Below the pieces are notes generated by a model, which was not told where the DNA came from, made no database searches, and saw nothing but the letters and a program-made list of their open reading frames with translations. From NCBI RefSeq assembly GCF_004354015.1, contig NZ_SMRU01000011.1, positions 62,001-126,000 of the forward strand: 64,000 bases of DNA, given 5' to 3'. The position numbers and the translations under genes were made by a program. How positions within the stretch are numbered: the first letter of the stretch is position 1; every line of letters begins with the position of its first letter. Of this stretch, positions 35,310-45,930 are shown piece after piece. The DNA comes from Arthrobacter terricola. Lineage in GTDB: Bacteria; Actinomycetota; Actinomycetes; Actinomycetales; Micrococcaceae.

Positions 35310-36368
35310 ATGCAGCGCTCGGTCAGCATCAAGGATGTAGCCAACCTGGCGGAAGTCGCCGTCGGCACGGTCTCAAACGTCCTGAACAATCCGGACCGGG
35401 TTTCCAACCGCACCAAAGAGAAAGTCCTGCGCGCCATCGATGAACTTGGCTTCGTGCGCAACGACGCCGCCCGCCAACTCCGGGCAGGGCACAGCCGCAC
35501 TATCGGCGTCGTGGTCCTCGACGTCGGCAACCCCTTCTTCACGGCCATCGCTCGGGCCGCCGAGGACGCAGCCGAAGCACACGGAAGCGCGGTCCTGCTC
35601 GGCGACAGCGGCCAGGACTCCGCCCGCGAATCGCACTACATCGACCTATTCCAGGAACAAGCCGTCCAAGGACTGCTCATCTCCCCCGTCGGCAACATCC
35701 TCGACCGCATCGACAACCTCCGTGAACGCGGGATACCCACGGTCCTGGTCGATCGCCGGGCGGACGAATCACGCTACAGTTCCGTCTCGGTCGATGACGA
35801 CGCCGGAGGGTACCTTGCTGCCCGGCACCTCCTCGATCTCGGGCGCCGAAGACTGGCCTTCGTCGGCGGACCCCTGCACCTCGCCCAGGTCGCAGAGCGT
35901 CTGGCAGGTGCCCGGCGCGCCATCGACAATACACCCGGCGCAACCCTCGAAGTACTCGACTCCGGAGCGCAATCCGTCTTGGCCGGCCGTCGCATCGGCG
36001 ACAGCCTCGCCGCCCGCGACAAGGCAGGGATTCCCGACGGAATCTTCTGCGCGAACGACCTCCTGGCCCTTGGCGTGATGCAATCCATCACCATGATGAA
36101 CGGCCTGGCCATCCCGGACGACGTGGCCCTCATCGGGTACGACGACATCGATTTCGCAGCATCCGCCGTCGTGCCGCTTTCCTCCATCAGGCAGCCCACG
36201 GAAGCAATCGGCCGCTCGGCAATCCAACTGCTCATGGCAGATCTCGGCAACCCCGGCCACAAACACCAAGCGATTACCTTCACGCCTGAACTCGTCATCC
36301 GCCGCAGCACCGCGGGACCAGCAGCCCCGGCAGAACAACACACCGAAGCCCCCGCCCTTTCAAACTGA
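35310..36368 (+). CDS. LacI-family regulator of rhamnose catabolism
   Basis: 352 residues: helix-turn-helix SIKDVANLAEVAVGTVSNVL, hinge near residue 50 and a sugar-binding effector domain ending with the usual GYDDIDFAASAVVPLSS segment. It is divergent from rhaI-rhaD-rhaB with the TGAAACGATTCA operator between. It should act as a repressor released by rhamnose or a derivative. The ATG at 35310 follows AGGAAAG; ATG 35289 would add 7 residues. Confidence 0.9.
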   Translation: MQRSVSIKDVANLAEVAVGTVSNVLNNPDRVSNRTKEKVLRAIDELGFVRNDAARQLRAGHSRTIGVVVLDVGNPFFTAIARAAEDAAEAHGSAVLLGDSGQDSARESHYIDLFQEQAVQGLLISPVGNILDRIDNLRERGIPTVLVDRRADESRYSSVSVDDDAGGYLAARHLLDLGRRRLAFVGGPLHLAQVAERLAGARRAIDNTPGATLEVLDSGAQSVLAGRRIGDSLAARDKAGIPDGIFCANDLLALGVMQSITMMNGLAIPDDVALIGYDDIDFAASAVVPLSSIRQPTEAIGRSAIQLLMADLGNPGHKHQAITFTPELVIRRSTAGPAAPAEQHTEAPALSN

Positions 36369-36391
36369 CAGCGCAGGCCGGCTGGGTGAAG

Positions 36392-37003
36392 TTACCCCTC
36401 GGCGTCCACGACGTCGTTGGAAATGAGTGAGATGTAGGTCTCCAACTGGGACCGCAACTGGTCCGCCGAGTGGTGTTCGGACGTCAAAGTCGCCGTGATC
36501 TGAGCACCGAGCACGAACGTCATGATCGCGCCGACGAGGTCGTCGTCGTCGAGCCCTTCTTTCAGTTCGCCAAGCTCGCGTGCCTCCCGAAGCTTCGAAA
36601 AAAGGGACTCCCGCCATTGCTCCATTGAGGAATCGTGCAAGGCCGACTTGGCAGGATCGGTCAGCGCGCGCTGCCAGAAGGCGATCGCAATGCGAGCCTC
36701 GTTGAGCCTCTCGGCGTCCAGCGGCAGGATCTCATGGCAATAGCTGCGCAAGGCCGGGAGCCCCCGGAGCCCGGAAGTCGCACTGTCCATGCGGGTATTC
36801 GTCTGGTTGAAGACGTGGGCGAAGGCGAACGTCAGGAGATCGTCCTTTGTGGGGAAGTACGGCTTGAGCGCACCGTTCGCAAAGCCGGCCTCCGTGGCGA
36901 TTTCGCGCATGGTGGCCCCCTCGATTCCCCTCGTGGCAATGATGCGCCACGTGGCTTCCACCAGCTCGAGCCGACGCTTCTCATGGTCGACGATCTTCGG
37001 CAC
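36392..37003 (-). CDS. TetR-family regulator of the amine oxidase operon
   Basis: 203 residues. The N-terminal helix-turn-helix (ATMREIATEAGFANGALKPY) ends by about residue 50 and a helical ligand domain follows. BetI/PksA-like by its opening KRRLELVEATWRIIATRGI. It is divergent from the copper amine oxidase gene across 101 bases, so it most likely represses that operon and responds to an amine or aldehyde. Its stop faces the rhamnose regulator. Confidence 0.88.
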   Translation of the reverse strand: MPKIVDHEKRRLELVEATWRIIATRGIEGATMREIATEAGFANGALKPYFPTKDDLLTFAFAHVFNQTNTRMDSATSGLRGLPALRSYCHEILPLDAERLNEARIAIAFWQRALTDPAKSALHDSSMEQWRESLFSKLREARELGELKEGLDDDDLVGAIMTFVLGAQITATLTSEHHSADQLRSQLETYISLISNDVVDAEG

Positions 37004-37104
37004 GCGTTCCCCAAATCTTTTTTTCTACAACCGTTGTGACTCAGGTTACACGATGTTATTCTCTACACACATAGAAAATAAACCGCCACTCACAAAGGCC
37101 TTCC

Positions 37105-39054
37105 ATGAGCACAACTTCCTCTCCCGAAATCGCCGAAATGATTGAAGGTGCCGCGCTGTCGCCCTACGCACTGACCAGCCCGGCCGATGTCGAGGCGGTC
37201 ACCGCGATCCTCGCCGAGGCAGGACTCTTCAACGAATCCACCAGGGTCGCCTACCTCGGCCTGCTTGATCCGGCACGCGACGCCGACGTCGCGGACCGCC
37301 GTTTCCGGGTCTTCCTGCACAACGTGGCCACCGGCGAAGCCAAGGACGTCGTCGCCTCAGTGACGCACGGAACCGTACTTTCCAAGATCGACCTCGACAC
37401 CTCCGTAACCGGCGAACTTCCCGTCATCGAAGAGGAATTCGAAATGGTCGAAGAGATCCTCGCCCAGGACGAACGCTGGCTCAAGGCACTGGCCGACCGG
37501 AACCTCGATGTCACCAAAGTCAGGGTCGCTCCCCTGTCGGCAGGCGTATTCGAATACCCCGAGGAAAAGGGCCGCCGAATCCTGCGCGGACTCGCCTTCG
37601 TCCAGGAATTCCCGGAAGACAGCGCATGGGCCCGCCCGGTCGATGGCCTGGTCGCGTACATCGACGTCGTCAGCAAGACGGTCGACCAGATCCTGGACTT
37701 CGGGCCTGTTCCGGTTCCCGCCGAGCACGGCAACTTCACCGATCCTGAACTGACCGGACCGCTGCGCACCACGCAGAAGCCCATCCAAATCACCCAGCCG
37801 GAAGGTCCGAGCTTCGCGCTCACGGATGGCAACCACGTGGAATGGGAAAAGTGGAGCCTCGACATCGGATTCGATGTCCGCGAAGGCGTGGTGCTCCACA
37901 ACATAGCGTTCGACGACGGCGATCGCCGCCGCAGTATCCTCAAGCGCGCTTCCATCGCCGAAATGGTGGTTCCGTACGGCGACCCCTCACCCGTGCGTTC
38001 GTGGCAGAACTACTTCGACACGGGCGAATACCTCGTTGGCCAGTACGCCAACTCGCTGGAACTCGGCTGCGATTGCCTCGGCGAAATCACATACCTCAGC
38101 CCTGTGGTGAGCGACGCCTTCGGACGTCCGCGCGAAATCCGCAACGGGATCTGCATGCACGAGGAAGACTGGAGCATCCTCGCCAAGCACAGCGATTTCT
38201 GGAGCGGAGTGAACTACACCCGCCGCAACCGCCGGCTCGTCATCAGCTTCTTCACCACCATCGGTAACTACGATTACGGCTTCTACTGGTACTTGTACCT
38301 CGACGGCACCATCGAATTCGAAGCCAAGGCCACCGGTGTTGTCTTCACAAGCGCCCACCCCGGCAAGGGATACCCCTACGCCTCGGAGTTGGCTCCGGGC
38401 CTCGGCGCCCCCTTCCACCAGCACCTCTTCAGCGCACGCCTCGACTTCGCCATCGACGGACTGTGCAACAGGGTCGAGGAAGAAGACGCCGTGAGGGTTC
38501 CCATGGGAGAAGGCAACGAGCGCGGAAACGCATTCACCCGCCGTCGTACTGTCCTGGCCCGCGAATCGGAAGCCGTCCGCGAATCGGACATGGCAGCCGG
38601 TCGGGCCTGGGTGATTTCGAATCCGGAATCCCTCAACCGCTTGGGAGAGCCCGTCGCCTACAAGCTCCACGGCCAAGGCCATCCCATGTTGCTGGCGGAT
38701 CCCGAATCGTCCATCGCGAAGCGCGCCACCTTCGCCACGAAGGACTTGTGGGTGACCCGCCACCACGAGGACGAACGCTACCCGAGCGGCGATTTCGTCA
38801 ACCAGAATGCCGGCGGCGCCGGATTGCCGTCCTACATTGCCGCGGACCGCGACATCGACGGCCAGGACATCGTCGTTTGGCACACATTCGGTTTGACCCA
38901 TTACCCCCGCCCGGAAGACTGGCCCATCATGCCCGTGGACACAGTCGGCTTCAAACTCCGCCCCGAAGGCTTCTTCGACCGCAGCCCGGTCCTCGATGTT
39001 CCCGCCGCGAAGCGTGAAGAGGGTGGCCATTGCCACATGGAGGCCCAAAAATGA
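37105..39054 (+). CDS. tynA: Copper-containing primary amine oxidase
   Basis: Oxidises primary amines (phenylethylamine, tyramine, histamine type) to aldehydes, with ammonia and peroxide. 649 residues, as in Arthrobacter amine oxidases. The topaquinone precursor is Tyr389 in TIGNYDYG. Copper His residues are in FHQHLFS and the late [11 protein letters not shown]. The catalytic base Asp lies near residue 300 ([13 protein letters not shown] region). No signal peptide, so it is cytoplasmic. The next gene, a permease, overlaps by ATGA, and the TetR gene is divergent. Confidence 0.94.
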   Translation: MSTTSSPEIAEMIEGAALSPYALTSPADVEAVTAILAEAGLFNESTRVAYLGLLDPARDADVADRRFRVFLHNVATGEAKDVVASVTHGTVLSKIDLDTSVTGELPVIEEEFEMVEEILAQDERWLKALADRNLDVTKVRVAPLSAGVFEYPEEKGRRILRGLAFVQEFPEDSAWARPVDGLVAYIDVVSKTVDQILDFGPVPVPAEHGNFTDPELTGPLRTTQKPIQITQPEGPSFALTDGNHVEWEKWSLDIGFDVREGVVLHNIAFDDGDRRRSILKRASIAEMVVPYGDPSPVRSWQNYFDTGEYLVGQYANSLELGCDCLGEITYLSPVVSDAFGRPREIRNGICMHEEDWSILAKHSDFWSGVNYTRRNRRLVISFFTTIGNYDYGFYWYLYLDGTIEFEAKATGVVFTSAHPGKGYPYASELAPGLGAPFHQHLFSARLDFAIDGLCNRVEEEDAVRVPMGEGNERGNAFTRRRTVLARESEAVRESDMAAGRAWVISNPESLNRLGEPVAYKLHGQGHPMLLADPESSIAKRATFATKDLWVTRHHEDERYPSGDFVNQNAGGAGLPSYIAADRDIDGQDIVVWHTFGLTHYPRPEDWPIMPVDTVGFKLRPEGFFDRSPVLDVPAAKREEGGHCHMEAQK

Positions 39055-40562
39055 GCATGACAGCAGGAAAGGAGTCGATCGAAACGCAACACCCGCACCA
39101 CCATCGACGCCGCTTAGGCGTTCCGGCCGTGACCTTCATGATCATCGCCGCCTCCGCGCCGCTCACCGTTCTTGCGGGAGGGGTGACGACGACGTTCGGC
39201 GTCACCGGAGTCACTGGCGTGCCGCTGTCCTTCCTCCTGCTAGGCGGGACCCTCGCCATCTTCGCCGTCGGCTACGCCGCCATGAGCAGGTATGTGGTCA
39301 ACGCCGGCGCTTTCTATTCCTACGTGTCCCAGGGAATCTCAAGGCCGGTCGGCGTCGGAGTCTCGATGGTGGCGCTCATGGCCTACAACCTGATGCAGGT
39401 GGGCATCTACGGACTCTTCGGCTTCACTGTCTCCTACCTGCTGAACGAACGCTTCGGGATATCGGTCCCGTGGTGGATTCCCGTTCTGGTGTGCATCGCC
39501 GTCGTCGCGTTCCTCGGCGTGAGCCGTGTTGACCTGTCCGCGAAAGTCCTCGGGATCCTCGTGGGACTGGAATTCCTGGTAGTCATCATCTATGACGTCG
39601 TGTCCTTCGTGGTGGCACCGGAAGGCGTGAGCGGAGCACCGCTAACGCCGCAAAGCCTCTTCGTTCCCGGCGTCGGAGCCGTCTTCTCGTTCGGTATCGC
39701 AGCGTTCATGGGATTCGAATCCGCGGCGATCTACGGCGAGGAGAGCAAGGATCCCAAGCACACCGTGGCACGGGCAACGTACACAGCGGTGGCCATCATC
39801 GCTTTGTTCTACTCCGTCTCGTCGTGGGCCATGGCCGTCGGAACCGGACCGTCGGACGTCGTCGACGCTTCGGCCAAGCAGGGACCGGACCTGATGTTCG
39901 GTTTCCTGGGCGACCACGCCGGGATCCTGCTAGCCGACCTCGCACGACTGCTCTTCGTCACCAGCCTCTTCGCCGCTCTGGTCAGCTTCCACAACGCAGC
40001 CGCGAGGTATTTCTTCTCACTGGGACGGGAACAGGTCCTCCCCCGGAAGCTTGGCGCAGTCAGGAAGCATAGCGGTGCGCCGTACGCGGGATCGTTCGCC
40101 CAGACGATCATTGCCGTCATCGTGACCGTCGGCTTCGCGATCGCCGGGACCGGTTCGAGCCTTGGCGACCTCTACCCGGTGCTCACCATGTTCACGTGGC
40201 TGACCAACGACGGCGCGATGGGCCTTGTCCTCCTCATGACCGTCGTCTCCCTGGCCGTGATCGGATTCTTCCGAAAAAACAAGCACGACGCCGGAGTATG
40301 GACCCGCATGATTGCCCCCGCATTGGGCTTCGTGCTCCTCGCTGCGATCTTCGTCCTGATCGTGGTCAACTTCAATGTTCTCCTGGGACAAGACCAGACG
40401 AATGCGCTGACGTTCATCTTGCCGGCCACGATCGTCCTGCCCGGACTGGCCGGGATTGCCTGGGCGCTCCGGCTTCGACGAAGCCGCCCGGCCATCTACA
40501 AGAAGATCGGCCACGGCGAAGAGCCCGCCGGCGCCGTGCACCTCGGCGAAGAAGAAGACTAA
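39051..40562 (+). CDS. APC-superfamily amine/amino acid permease
   Basis: 503 residues with about 12 membrane helices; the helix 1 motif [18 protein letters not shown] and [18 protein letters not shown] match the APC family. A His-rich cytoplasmic N-terminus (HPHHHRRR) is notable. GGAGG is 8 bases before the ATG, which overlaps the amine oxidase stop. It should import the amine substrate. Confidence 0.9.
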   Translation: MSMTAGKESIETQHPHHHRRRLGVPAVTFMIIAASAPLTVLAGGVTTTFGVTGVTGVPLSFLLLGGTLAIFAVGYAAMSRYVVNAGAFYSYVSQGISRPVGVGVSMVALMAYNLMQVGIYGLFGFTVSYLLNERFGISVPWWIPVLVCIAVVAFLGVSRVDLSAKVLGILVGLEFLVVIIYDVVSFVVAPEGVSGAPLTPQSLFVPGVGAVFSFGIAAFMGFESAAIYGEESKDPKHTVARATYTAVAIIALFYSVSSWAMAVGTGPSDVVDASAKQGPDLMFGFLGDHAGILLADLARLLFVTSLFAALVSFHNAAARYFFSLGREQVLPRKLGAVRKHSGAPYAGSFAQTIIAVIVTVGFAIAGTGSSLGDLYPVLTMFTWLTNDGAMGLVLLMTVVSLAVIGFFRKNKHDAGVWTRMIAPALGFVLLAAIFVLIVVNFNVLLGQDQTNALTFILPATIVLPGLAGIAWALRLRRSRPAIYKKIGHGEEPAGAVHLGEEED

Positions 40563-40592
40563 GCGGCTCCGGTCCCGATCAACGGCGAATCA

Positions 40593-41123
40593 ATGCACAC
40601 CATTCTCACCATCGTCATGCTGGGCTGTTGCGCCCTGGGAATCTGGGGACCGATGCGCACTGGAGCCATCCGGAACCTCAGCCAGTGGGGACCCATGGCC
40701 CTCATGCTCGTGGCCATGGTGGATACGACTATCGGGCCCGGCGTCCTTCCCGCCGTCGTGTGGGGGCTGCTCTTGCTCCTCGCTTCCCCGCTTCCACTGG
40801 TGCTCCTGCCCAAGGCACGCCGCGGCGACATGGAAAGGCACCGTTCCCTTTCGATCCTGGCCATGTTCGCCATCCTCGTCACCACCCTCACTGCCGCGCC
40901 AAACAGTTCGCTGCACCAAGCCCATTCCCACGCCGGAATGGGCGGAGTGAATCCGGGCCTGGCCCTCTCCCTGGCGGGGGCGGTCATCGCCTACTCGATC
41001 TTCATGGTCGCCCGGCAGGTCCTGCCAAGCGGCAACGCATCCGCTAAACCTCGCCTGTGCGAGCCGATCGAAGTACTTTCTTCCGCGGGAGCCCTCGGAG
41101 CCATGCTCCTGATGATGCTGTGA
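40593..41123 (+). CDS. Polytopic membrane protein with His/Met motif (DUF5134-like)
   Basis: 176 residues, about five membrane helices. A loop between helices carries HQAHSHAGM (His108, His111, His113, Met116), a plausible copper-binding cluster. The general layout resembles DUF5134 proteins, though I am not certain of the family. It lies 30 bases after the permease and ahead of the aldehyde dehydrogenase, inside the copper amine oxidase operon. A role in copper supply is attractive but only inferred. Confidence 0.7.
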   Translation: MHTILTIVMLGCCALGIWGPMRTGAIRNLSQWGPMALMLVAMVDTTIGPGVLPAVVWGLLLLLASPLPLVLLPKARRGDMERHRSLSILAMFAILVTTLTAAPNSSLHQAHSHAGMGGVNPGLALSLAGAVIAYSIFMVARQVLPSGNASAKPRLCEPIEVLSSAGALGAMLLMML

Positions 41124-41213
41124 TCCTGATGGCGCTGTAACCCACCACCTAGAACCACCGTCCGCGGCCATTCCGGCCGACAGATTCAACCAACTCAGAG
41201 TGGAGTAAGAACC

Positions 41214-42623
41214 TTGGAAACCTACGACGCCCTTCTCTCTTCCATCACCCCCGCCACAGGCGAAACCCGCACGATTTTTGATCCGGCGACCGGTGAGGCG
41301 GTCGGTGAAGCGCCCGTGCACACTGTGGCGGACTTGGACGCGGCGGTCGCGGCCGCGGCTGCCGCGCAACCCGCGTGGGCTGCTGCCGGGCACGAGGCCC
41401 GGTCGACGGCGCTGCTCAAGGCCGCCGACGCCGTCGAACGCTCCGCCGAGGAACTCGCCCGCCTGCTCTCCCGCGAGCAAGGCAAACCGCTGAACGGCCC
41501 GAACGCCCGCTTCGAAGTCGGCGCCTGCGCGGCCTGGCTGCGCGCCGCCGCCACCACACCCCTGGAACCGGAAACAGTCGTCGACGACGGGACCACCCGG
41601 GCCGTGCTGCACTACCGCCCCATCGGGGTCGTCGGCGCGATCGGGCCCTGGAACTGGCCCATGATGATCACCGTCTGGCAGATCGGCCCCGCCCTGCGCA
41701 TGGGCAACACCGTGGTGGTCAAACCCTCCGAATACACGCCCCTGTCCGCGCTCGCCCTGATCCACGTCATCAACCAGGAACTCCCCGAGGGGCTGCTCAC
41801 CGTGGTCTCCGGCGGGCGGGACGTCGGCGAAGCCCTCGCCACCCACCCGAACGTCGGGAAAATCATGTTCACCGGCTCCACCGCCACCGGCAAGGCGATC
41901 ATCCGCTCCAGTGCGGACACCGTCAAACGCCTCACCCTGGAACTGGGCGGCAACGACGCCGGCATCATCCTGCCCGACGCCGACCCCGCGGCGATCGCGC
42001 AGGACCTGTTCTGGGGCGCGTTCATCAACACCGGCCAAACCTGCGCCGCCCTCAAACGCCTCTACGTCCCCGACTCGTTGTACGAGGCCGTCTGCGACGA
42101 GCTCACCGCCGTCGCCCAGTCCATGCCCATGGGTGTCGGCCTGGACGAGGCCAACGTCCTGGGACCCTTGCAGAACCGGGCCCAGTACGAGATCGTCGCC
42201 CGCCTCGTGGACGCAGCACGCGACGCCGGTGCCCGGATCCTGACCGGCGGGAACCCGGACACCAGCAAACCCGGCAACTTCTACCCCGCCACCCTCGTCG
42301 CGGACATCGAGAACACCAACCCGCTCGTGACCGAGGAGCAGTTCGGACCCGCCCTGCCCATCATCCGCTACAGCACCGTCGACGAAGCAGTGGAAATGGC
42401 GAACGCCCTCGACGTCGGACTCGGCGCCTCCGTCTGGTCCCCCGACCTCGAAGCCGCCCGCAACGTCGCCGCCCGGCTACAAGCCGGGACCGTGTGGATC
42501 AACAAACACGGCGCCGTGGACCCCCGCATCCCCTTCGGCGGCGCCAAACAATCCGGCTACGGCCTCGAATTCGGCACCGAAGGCCTCAAACACCTCGGCG
42601 TGCCACAAGTGATCAACGGCTAG
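41214..42623 (+). CDS. NAD(P)-dependent aldehyde dehydrogenase
   Basis: 469 residues of the ALDH superfamily. GPWNWPMM is the cofactor Asn region, FTGSTATGK the Rossmann loop, LELGGNDAGI holds the catalytic Glu and NTGQTCAALKR the catalytic Cys; EQFGPALPI follows. It starts at TTG 41214 with GGAG upstream. It is 90 bases after the amine operon's membrane gene on the same strand and should oxidise the aldehyde made by the amine oxidase. Succinate-semialdehyde dehydrogenase is another possibility. Confidence 0.92.
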   Translation: METYDALLSSITPATGETRTIFDPATGEAVGEAPVHTVADLDAAVAAAAAAQPAWAAAGHEARSTALLKAADAVERSAEELARLLSREQGKPLNGPNARFEVGACAAWLRAAATTPLEPETVVDDGTTRAVLHYRPIGVVGAIGPWNWPMMITVWQIGPALRMGNTVVVKPSEYTPLSALALIHVINQELPEGLLTVVSGGRDVGEALATHPNVGKIMFTGSTATGKAIIRSSADTVKRLTLELGGNDAGIILPDADPAAIAQDLFWGAFINTGQTCAALKRLYVPDSLYEAVCDELTAVAQSMPMGVGLDEANVLGPLQNRAQYEIVARLVDAARDAGARILTGGNPDTSKPGNFYPATLVADIENTNPLVTEEQFGPALPIIRYSTVDEAVEMANALDVGLGASVWSPDLEAARNVAARLQAGTVWINKHGAVDPRIPFGGAKQSGYGLEFGTEGLKHLGVPQVING

Positions 42624-43825
42624 CCAAGTGGCAATAGAGGCGGCGGCACCGAGGCACCACGCCTGTGCCGCCGCCTCTGCAGTTCCACGTATCCGGTGAC
42701 AGCGAGCAAGAGAAGTACGGCCATAGCCAGGAGCACTGTCCCGGACACCACCGTACTCACCGGAATGAGGGAGACGGCGAGGACAACGGAAGGCAGCGCC
42801 CACGGCAGGACGGACCGCGGCGAGCGGCCATACCGCACCGTGACGATCGCGTTGCATCCATAGAAAAGCGCGATCCCGCCGCCCAGCGAAATTCCCGAGC
42901 CCAGCGGAAGGTGCCCGAAGGGGTCCGGGATGGCGGTGGCAATGGCACCGGCGATGGCCGTTACCCCTATGACCAGGAGGAACGGCAGGAAAAGCGTGGT
43001 CTGGAGAATTCCGGCGAAGTCGGCCCGCGCCTGCAATCGCTCAAGCCCCGCCGTCATGGCCCCCGTCCCGTACTGGAAGAATGCCCAGCCGAGGATCGCT
43101 ACGATCAGGAAGCCGAGTGCGGCCACTAATCCCGCGGAGGCGCCCCAGTCATCGGACGCCTCGGTGACGATGGTGAACACACTCTCGCCGAGGACTATGA
43201 CGACGAACAGGCCCAGCCGTTCCGATGCGTGCTCGATGTTGATCCCGCTGATACCCCGCTCCGGCCAAAGACGCCCGCCGAGGAACGCCATGCCCACCTC
43301 GATGACAATGGCTGCCGCCCACAAAACCACCGCGGCCTGAAACGGAAGGAATGATGCCGCCAGCCAAAGAGCGGCGGTTCCGCCGTTGTAGATCCAAATT
43401 CTCCACGGAACCTCGTCCGAGTGCTCCCGGTGTTGATGGAGCCAAAGGACCAAGAGGACAATCCGCATTGCGACGTTCGCGAGCGAAAATGCCCATGCCC
43501 GCTCCCCGAAAGCGGCGGGCGCAGCCGCGGCCATGACGCCGGCAGACGCCATGGCCGCAAGCATCGCCACTCCGAGTGCCCGCGACGACAGCCGTGGCAG
43601 GAGGTTGACGACGGACGCAATGTTCACCCAGGCCCACCAAGCCGGGAAGAAGAGCAACACGTACGTGCCGAATTCGGACCATCCCGGGTTGCCGTGGATC
43701 CCGCGGGCAAGCTGGCCGACGAAAGCCACGAAGACGAGGTCGAAAAGCAGCTCCATCCAATGCACGCGGCCCGGATCCCGGGCCGTTTCGTGCGCCAGGC
43801 CGGCAGAAGCCGAAGACTCATCCAT
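42620..43825 (-). CDS. ltrA: Low-temperature requirement protein A (LtrA) family
   Basis: 401 residues with about 10-12 membrane helices and the LtrA opening VHWMELLFDLVFVAFVGQLA, then ERLGLFVVIVLGESVF. The family was first tied to growth of Listeria at low temperature; its transport function is unknown. Its TAG overlaps the aldehyde dehydrogenase TAG within one CTAG, with no room for a terminator between them. Confidence 0.92.
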   Translation of the reverse strand: MDESSASAGLAHETARDPGRVHWMELLFDLVFVAFVGQLARGIHGNPGWSEFGTYVLLFFPAWWAWVNIASVVNLLPRLSSRALGVAMLAAMASAGVMAAAAPAAFGERAWAFSLANVAMRIVLLVLWLHQHREHSDEVPWRIWIYNGGTAALWLAASFLPFQAAVVLWAAAIVIEVGMAFLGGRLWPERGISGINIEHASERLGLFVVIVLGESVFTIVTEASDDWGASAGLVAALGFLIVAILGWAFFQYGTGAMTAGLERLQARADFAGILQTTLFLPFLLVIGVTAIAGAIATAIPDPFGHLPLGSGISLGGGIALFYGCNAIVTVRYGRSPRSVLPWALPSVVLAVSLIPVSTVVSGTVLLAMAVLLLLAVTGYVELQRRRHRRGASVPPPLLPLG

Positions 43826-43867
43826 TGCTGAACTTATCCGTCATGGGCCAATGCTATTGGCAATCGG

Positions 43868-44836
43868 TCAGAACCCCGTGGGCAAACGCAGCCTGTAGGG
43901 CTTTTCGAGGAACTCCGCCTGCTCGTCCGTCAACTTGATGTCCAATGCGGCCGCGGCGTCGGCAAGGTGGTGGCTCTTCGTCGCCCCGACGATGGGAGCT
44001 GTAACGTTCGGATTCCGCAGCACCCACGCCAGCGCGAGCTGTGCCATCGGTACTTCCAGCTCCTGCGCGAGCTGCTGCACGGCGTCGACGATCGGTTGGT
44101 CTTCGTCGCCGAAGAAGCGCCGCTGGACGGGATCAGTATCGGCGCGCTTGGTGTGTTCGCCCCACGGCCTGGTGAGCCGTCCTTTGGCGAGCGGGCTCCA
44201 CGGGATGCTGCCCACCCCCTGATCGGCAAGGAGGGGGAACATTTCGCGTTCCTCCTCCCGCTGGACCAGGCTGTACTGGTTCTGCATCGAAATGAACCTG
44301 GTCCAGCCATGAAGATCGGCGGTGTGCTGCATTTTCGCGAACTGCCAAGCCCACATCGAGGACGCGCCGATGTACCGGGCCTTGCCGGACTTAACGACGT
44401 CGTGGAGGGCTTCCATGGTTTCTTCGACGGGTACTTCCGGGTCGAAGCGGTGAATCTGGTACAGATCCACATAATCGGTGCCGAGCCGGCCCAGGGAAGC
44501 GTCGATTTGTTCCATGATCGACTTGCGGGACAGCCCGGAGCCACCGGGGCCGTCGTGCATCTTGAAATTGACCTTGGTTGCGAGGACGACATCTTCGCGA
44601 CGAGTGTATTTCTTGATGGCGCGCCCGACGATTTCTTCCGACGTACCGTATCCGTAGACATTTGCGGTGTCCCAGAACGTGATTCCCAGCTCGACGGCTT
44701 GCCGGAAAAGCGGCTCGGCTTCCTCGTCGCCGAGCGCCCATTCATTGAAGCCGCGGCTTGTGTCTCCGAAGCTCATGCAACCAAGCGTTATTCGGCTGAC
44801 TTTCAGGCCTGATTTCCCGAGGCGCGTATATTCCAT
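43868..44836 (-). CDS. Aldo/keto reductase
   Basis: 322 residues, NADPH-dependent barrel. Tetrad: Asp in FWDTANVYGYG and its Tyr, Lys in VLATKV and His in LYQIHRFD. The MEYTRLGKSGLKVSRI opening matches the YajO/Tas-like group. The substrate is unknown. AAGGAGA precedes the ATG. The SDR gene lies 36 bases upstream on the same strand, so the two may be one detoxification unit. Confidence 0.92.
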   Translation of the reverse strand: MEYTRLGKSGLKVSRITLGCMSFGDTSRGFNEWALGDEEAEPLFRQAVELGITFWDTANVYGYGTSEEIVGRAIKKYTRREDVVLATKVNFKMHDGPGGSGLSRKSIMEQIDASLGRLGTDYVDLYQIHRFDPEVPVEETMEALHDVVKSGKARYIGASSMWAWQFAKMQHTADLHGWTRFISMQNQYSLVQREEEREMFPLLADQGVGSIPWSPLAKGRLTRPWGEHTKRADTDPVQRRFFGDEDQPIVDAVQQLAQELEVPMAQLALAWVLRNPNVTAPIVGATKSHHLADAAAALDIKLTDEQAEFLEKPYRLRLPTGF

Positions 44837-44872
44837 TGGTCTCTCCTTGCCGGTTCCAGTCGGTTATTCCAG

Positions 44873-45700
44873 TCAGGCGTCAATGCCCGTGCCGACGCTT
44901 GTTTCACTCCATTGGTCGAGCTCGTCCCGCTGCGCTTCCGCCACTGCGGCAAAGGCATCGAAAGCGTCCCGGCCGAGCACCAGGAGCGACGGCGGATTAG
45001 GACTTTCGACCACCGACAGCATCGCCGCGGCTGCTTTCATCGGATCCCCCGGCTGGGTGCCGTGGACCGTGTCGTTCTCCTTGCGGCGTTTGCCGGCTGT
45101 TTCCGCGTAGTCGTCGATAGCACTTGCCGATTGCGTGAGCGAGCGTCCGGCGAAATCCGTGCGGAACGCTCCAGGCTCGATCGCGGTCACCGTGCCGAGC
45201 GGCCGAAGCTCTTTGTTGAGGGATCCCGACAAGCCTTCGAGGGCCGCCTTCGTCGCTGAGTAGTACCCGGATCCTGCCGGTGAAATCCGGGCCCCGATGG
45301 AGGAAATGTTGAGGATCGCACCCGAACGCTTCGCCCTCATGTCCGGAAGGACTGCCTTGATCATGTCCACCGCGCCGAAGAAGTTCGTGTCGAACAGAAG
45401 CCGGATGTCGGCGTCGTCGGCTTCCTCAACCGCCGCGCGGTAGCCGTATCCGGCGTTGTTCACGAGCACATCGACACCGCCGAAGCGGGCCTGGGAGCGC
45501 TCGACGACGTCCCTGATCTGTGCGCGGTCAGTGACGTCGAGGGAGACGGCGAGCGCAGTTTCCGGATATTCAGCGGCGAGGTCCTGCAGCGTGCTTTCGT
45601 CGCGGGCGGTGACGACGGCGTTGTGGCCTTTGGCGAGGACCGTCCGGGCGAGCGCCCGGCCGAGGCCGGTGGAGCATCCGGTAATGAGCCACGTGGACAT
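44873..45700 (-). CDS. Short-chain dehydrogenase/reductase
   Basis: 275 residues of the classical SDR family. The cofactor loop is TGCSTGLG (residues 8-15), then NNAGYG and the catalytic YYSATKAALEG. It belongs to the group often annotated as oxidoreductases paired with AKRs. AAAGGAAA precedes the ATG. The substrate is unknown. Confidence 0.92.
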   Translation of the reverse strand: MSTWLITGCSTGLGRALARTVLAKGHNAVVTARDESTLQDLAAEYPETALAVSLDVTDRAQIRDVVERSQARFGGVDVLVNNAGYGYRAAVEEADDADIRLLFDTNFFGAVDMIKAVLPDMRAKRSGAILNISSIGARISPAGSGYYSATKAALEGLSGSLNKELRPLGTVTAIEPGAFRTDFAGRSLTQSASAIDDYAETAGKRRKENDTVHGTQPGDPMKAAAAMLSVVESPNPPSLLVLGRDAFDAFAAVAEAQRDELDQWSETSVGTGIDA

Positions 45701-45930
45701 GAGTTTCCTTTCGTGGAGGGCGACGATGCGCCCTGGCGAGGCCGGTTGTTACGCCTTAAGGAAACTCCGGTTTCCCGAGCTGCGGGAGATGCTGCCGGTA
45801 TAGGTAATCGCAGCACCCCCCAATTCCTTGCCCATTCATCGACTCCCGGGGATAGTAGCATTTGCCATGCGAGAATAATTTGGCGCACGGTGGTCCGTGC
45901 GCATGGGGGAACGAGGGGTGGCACTACGCC

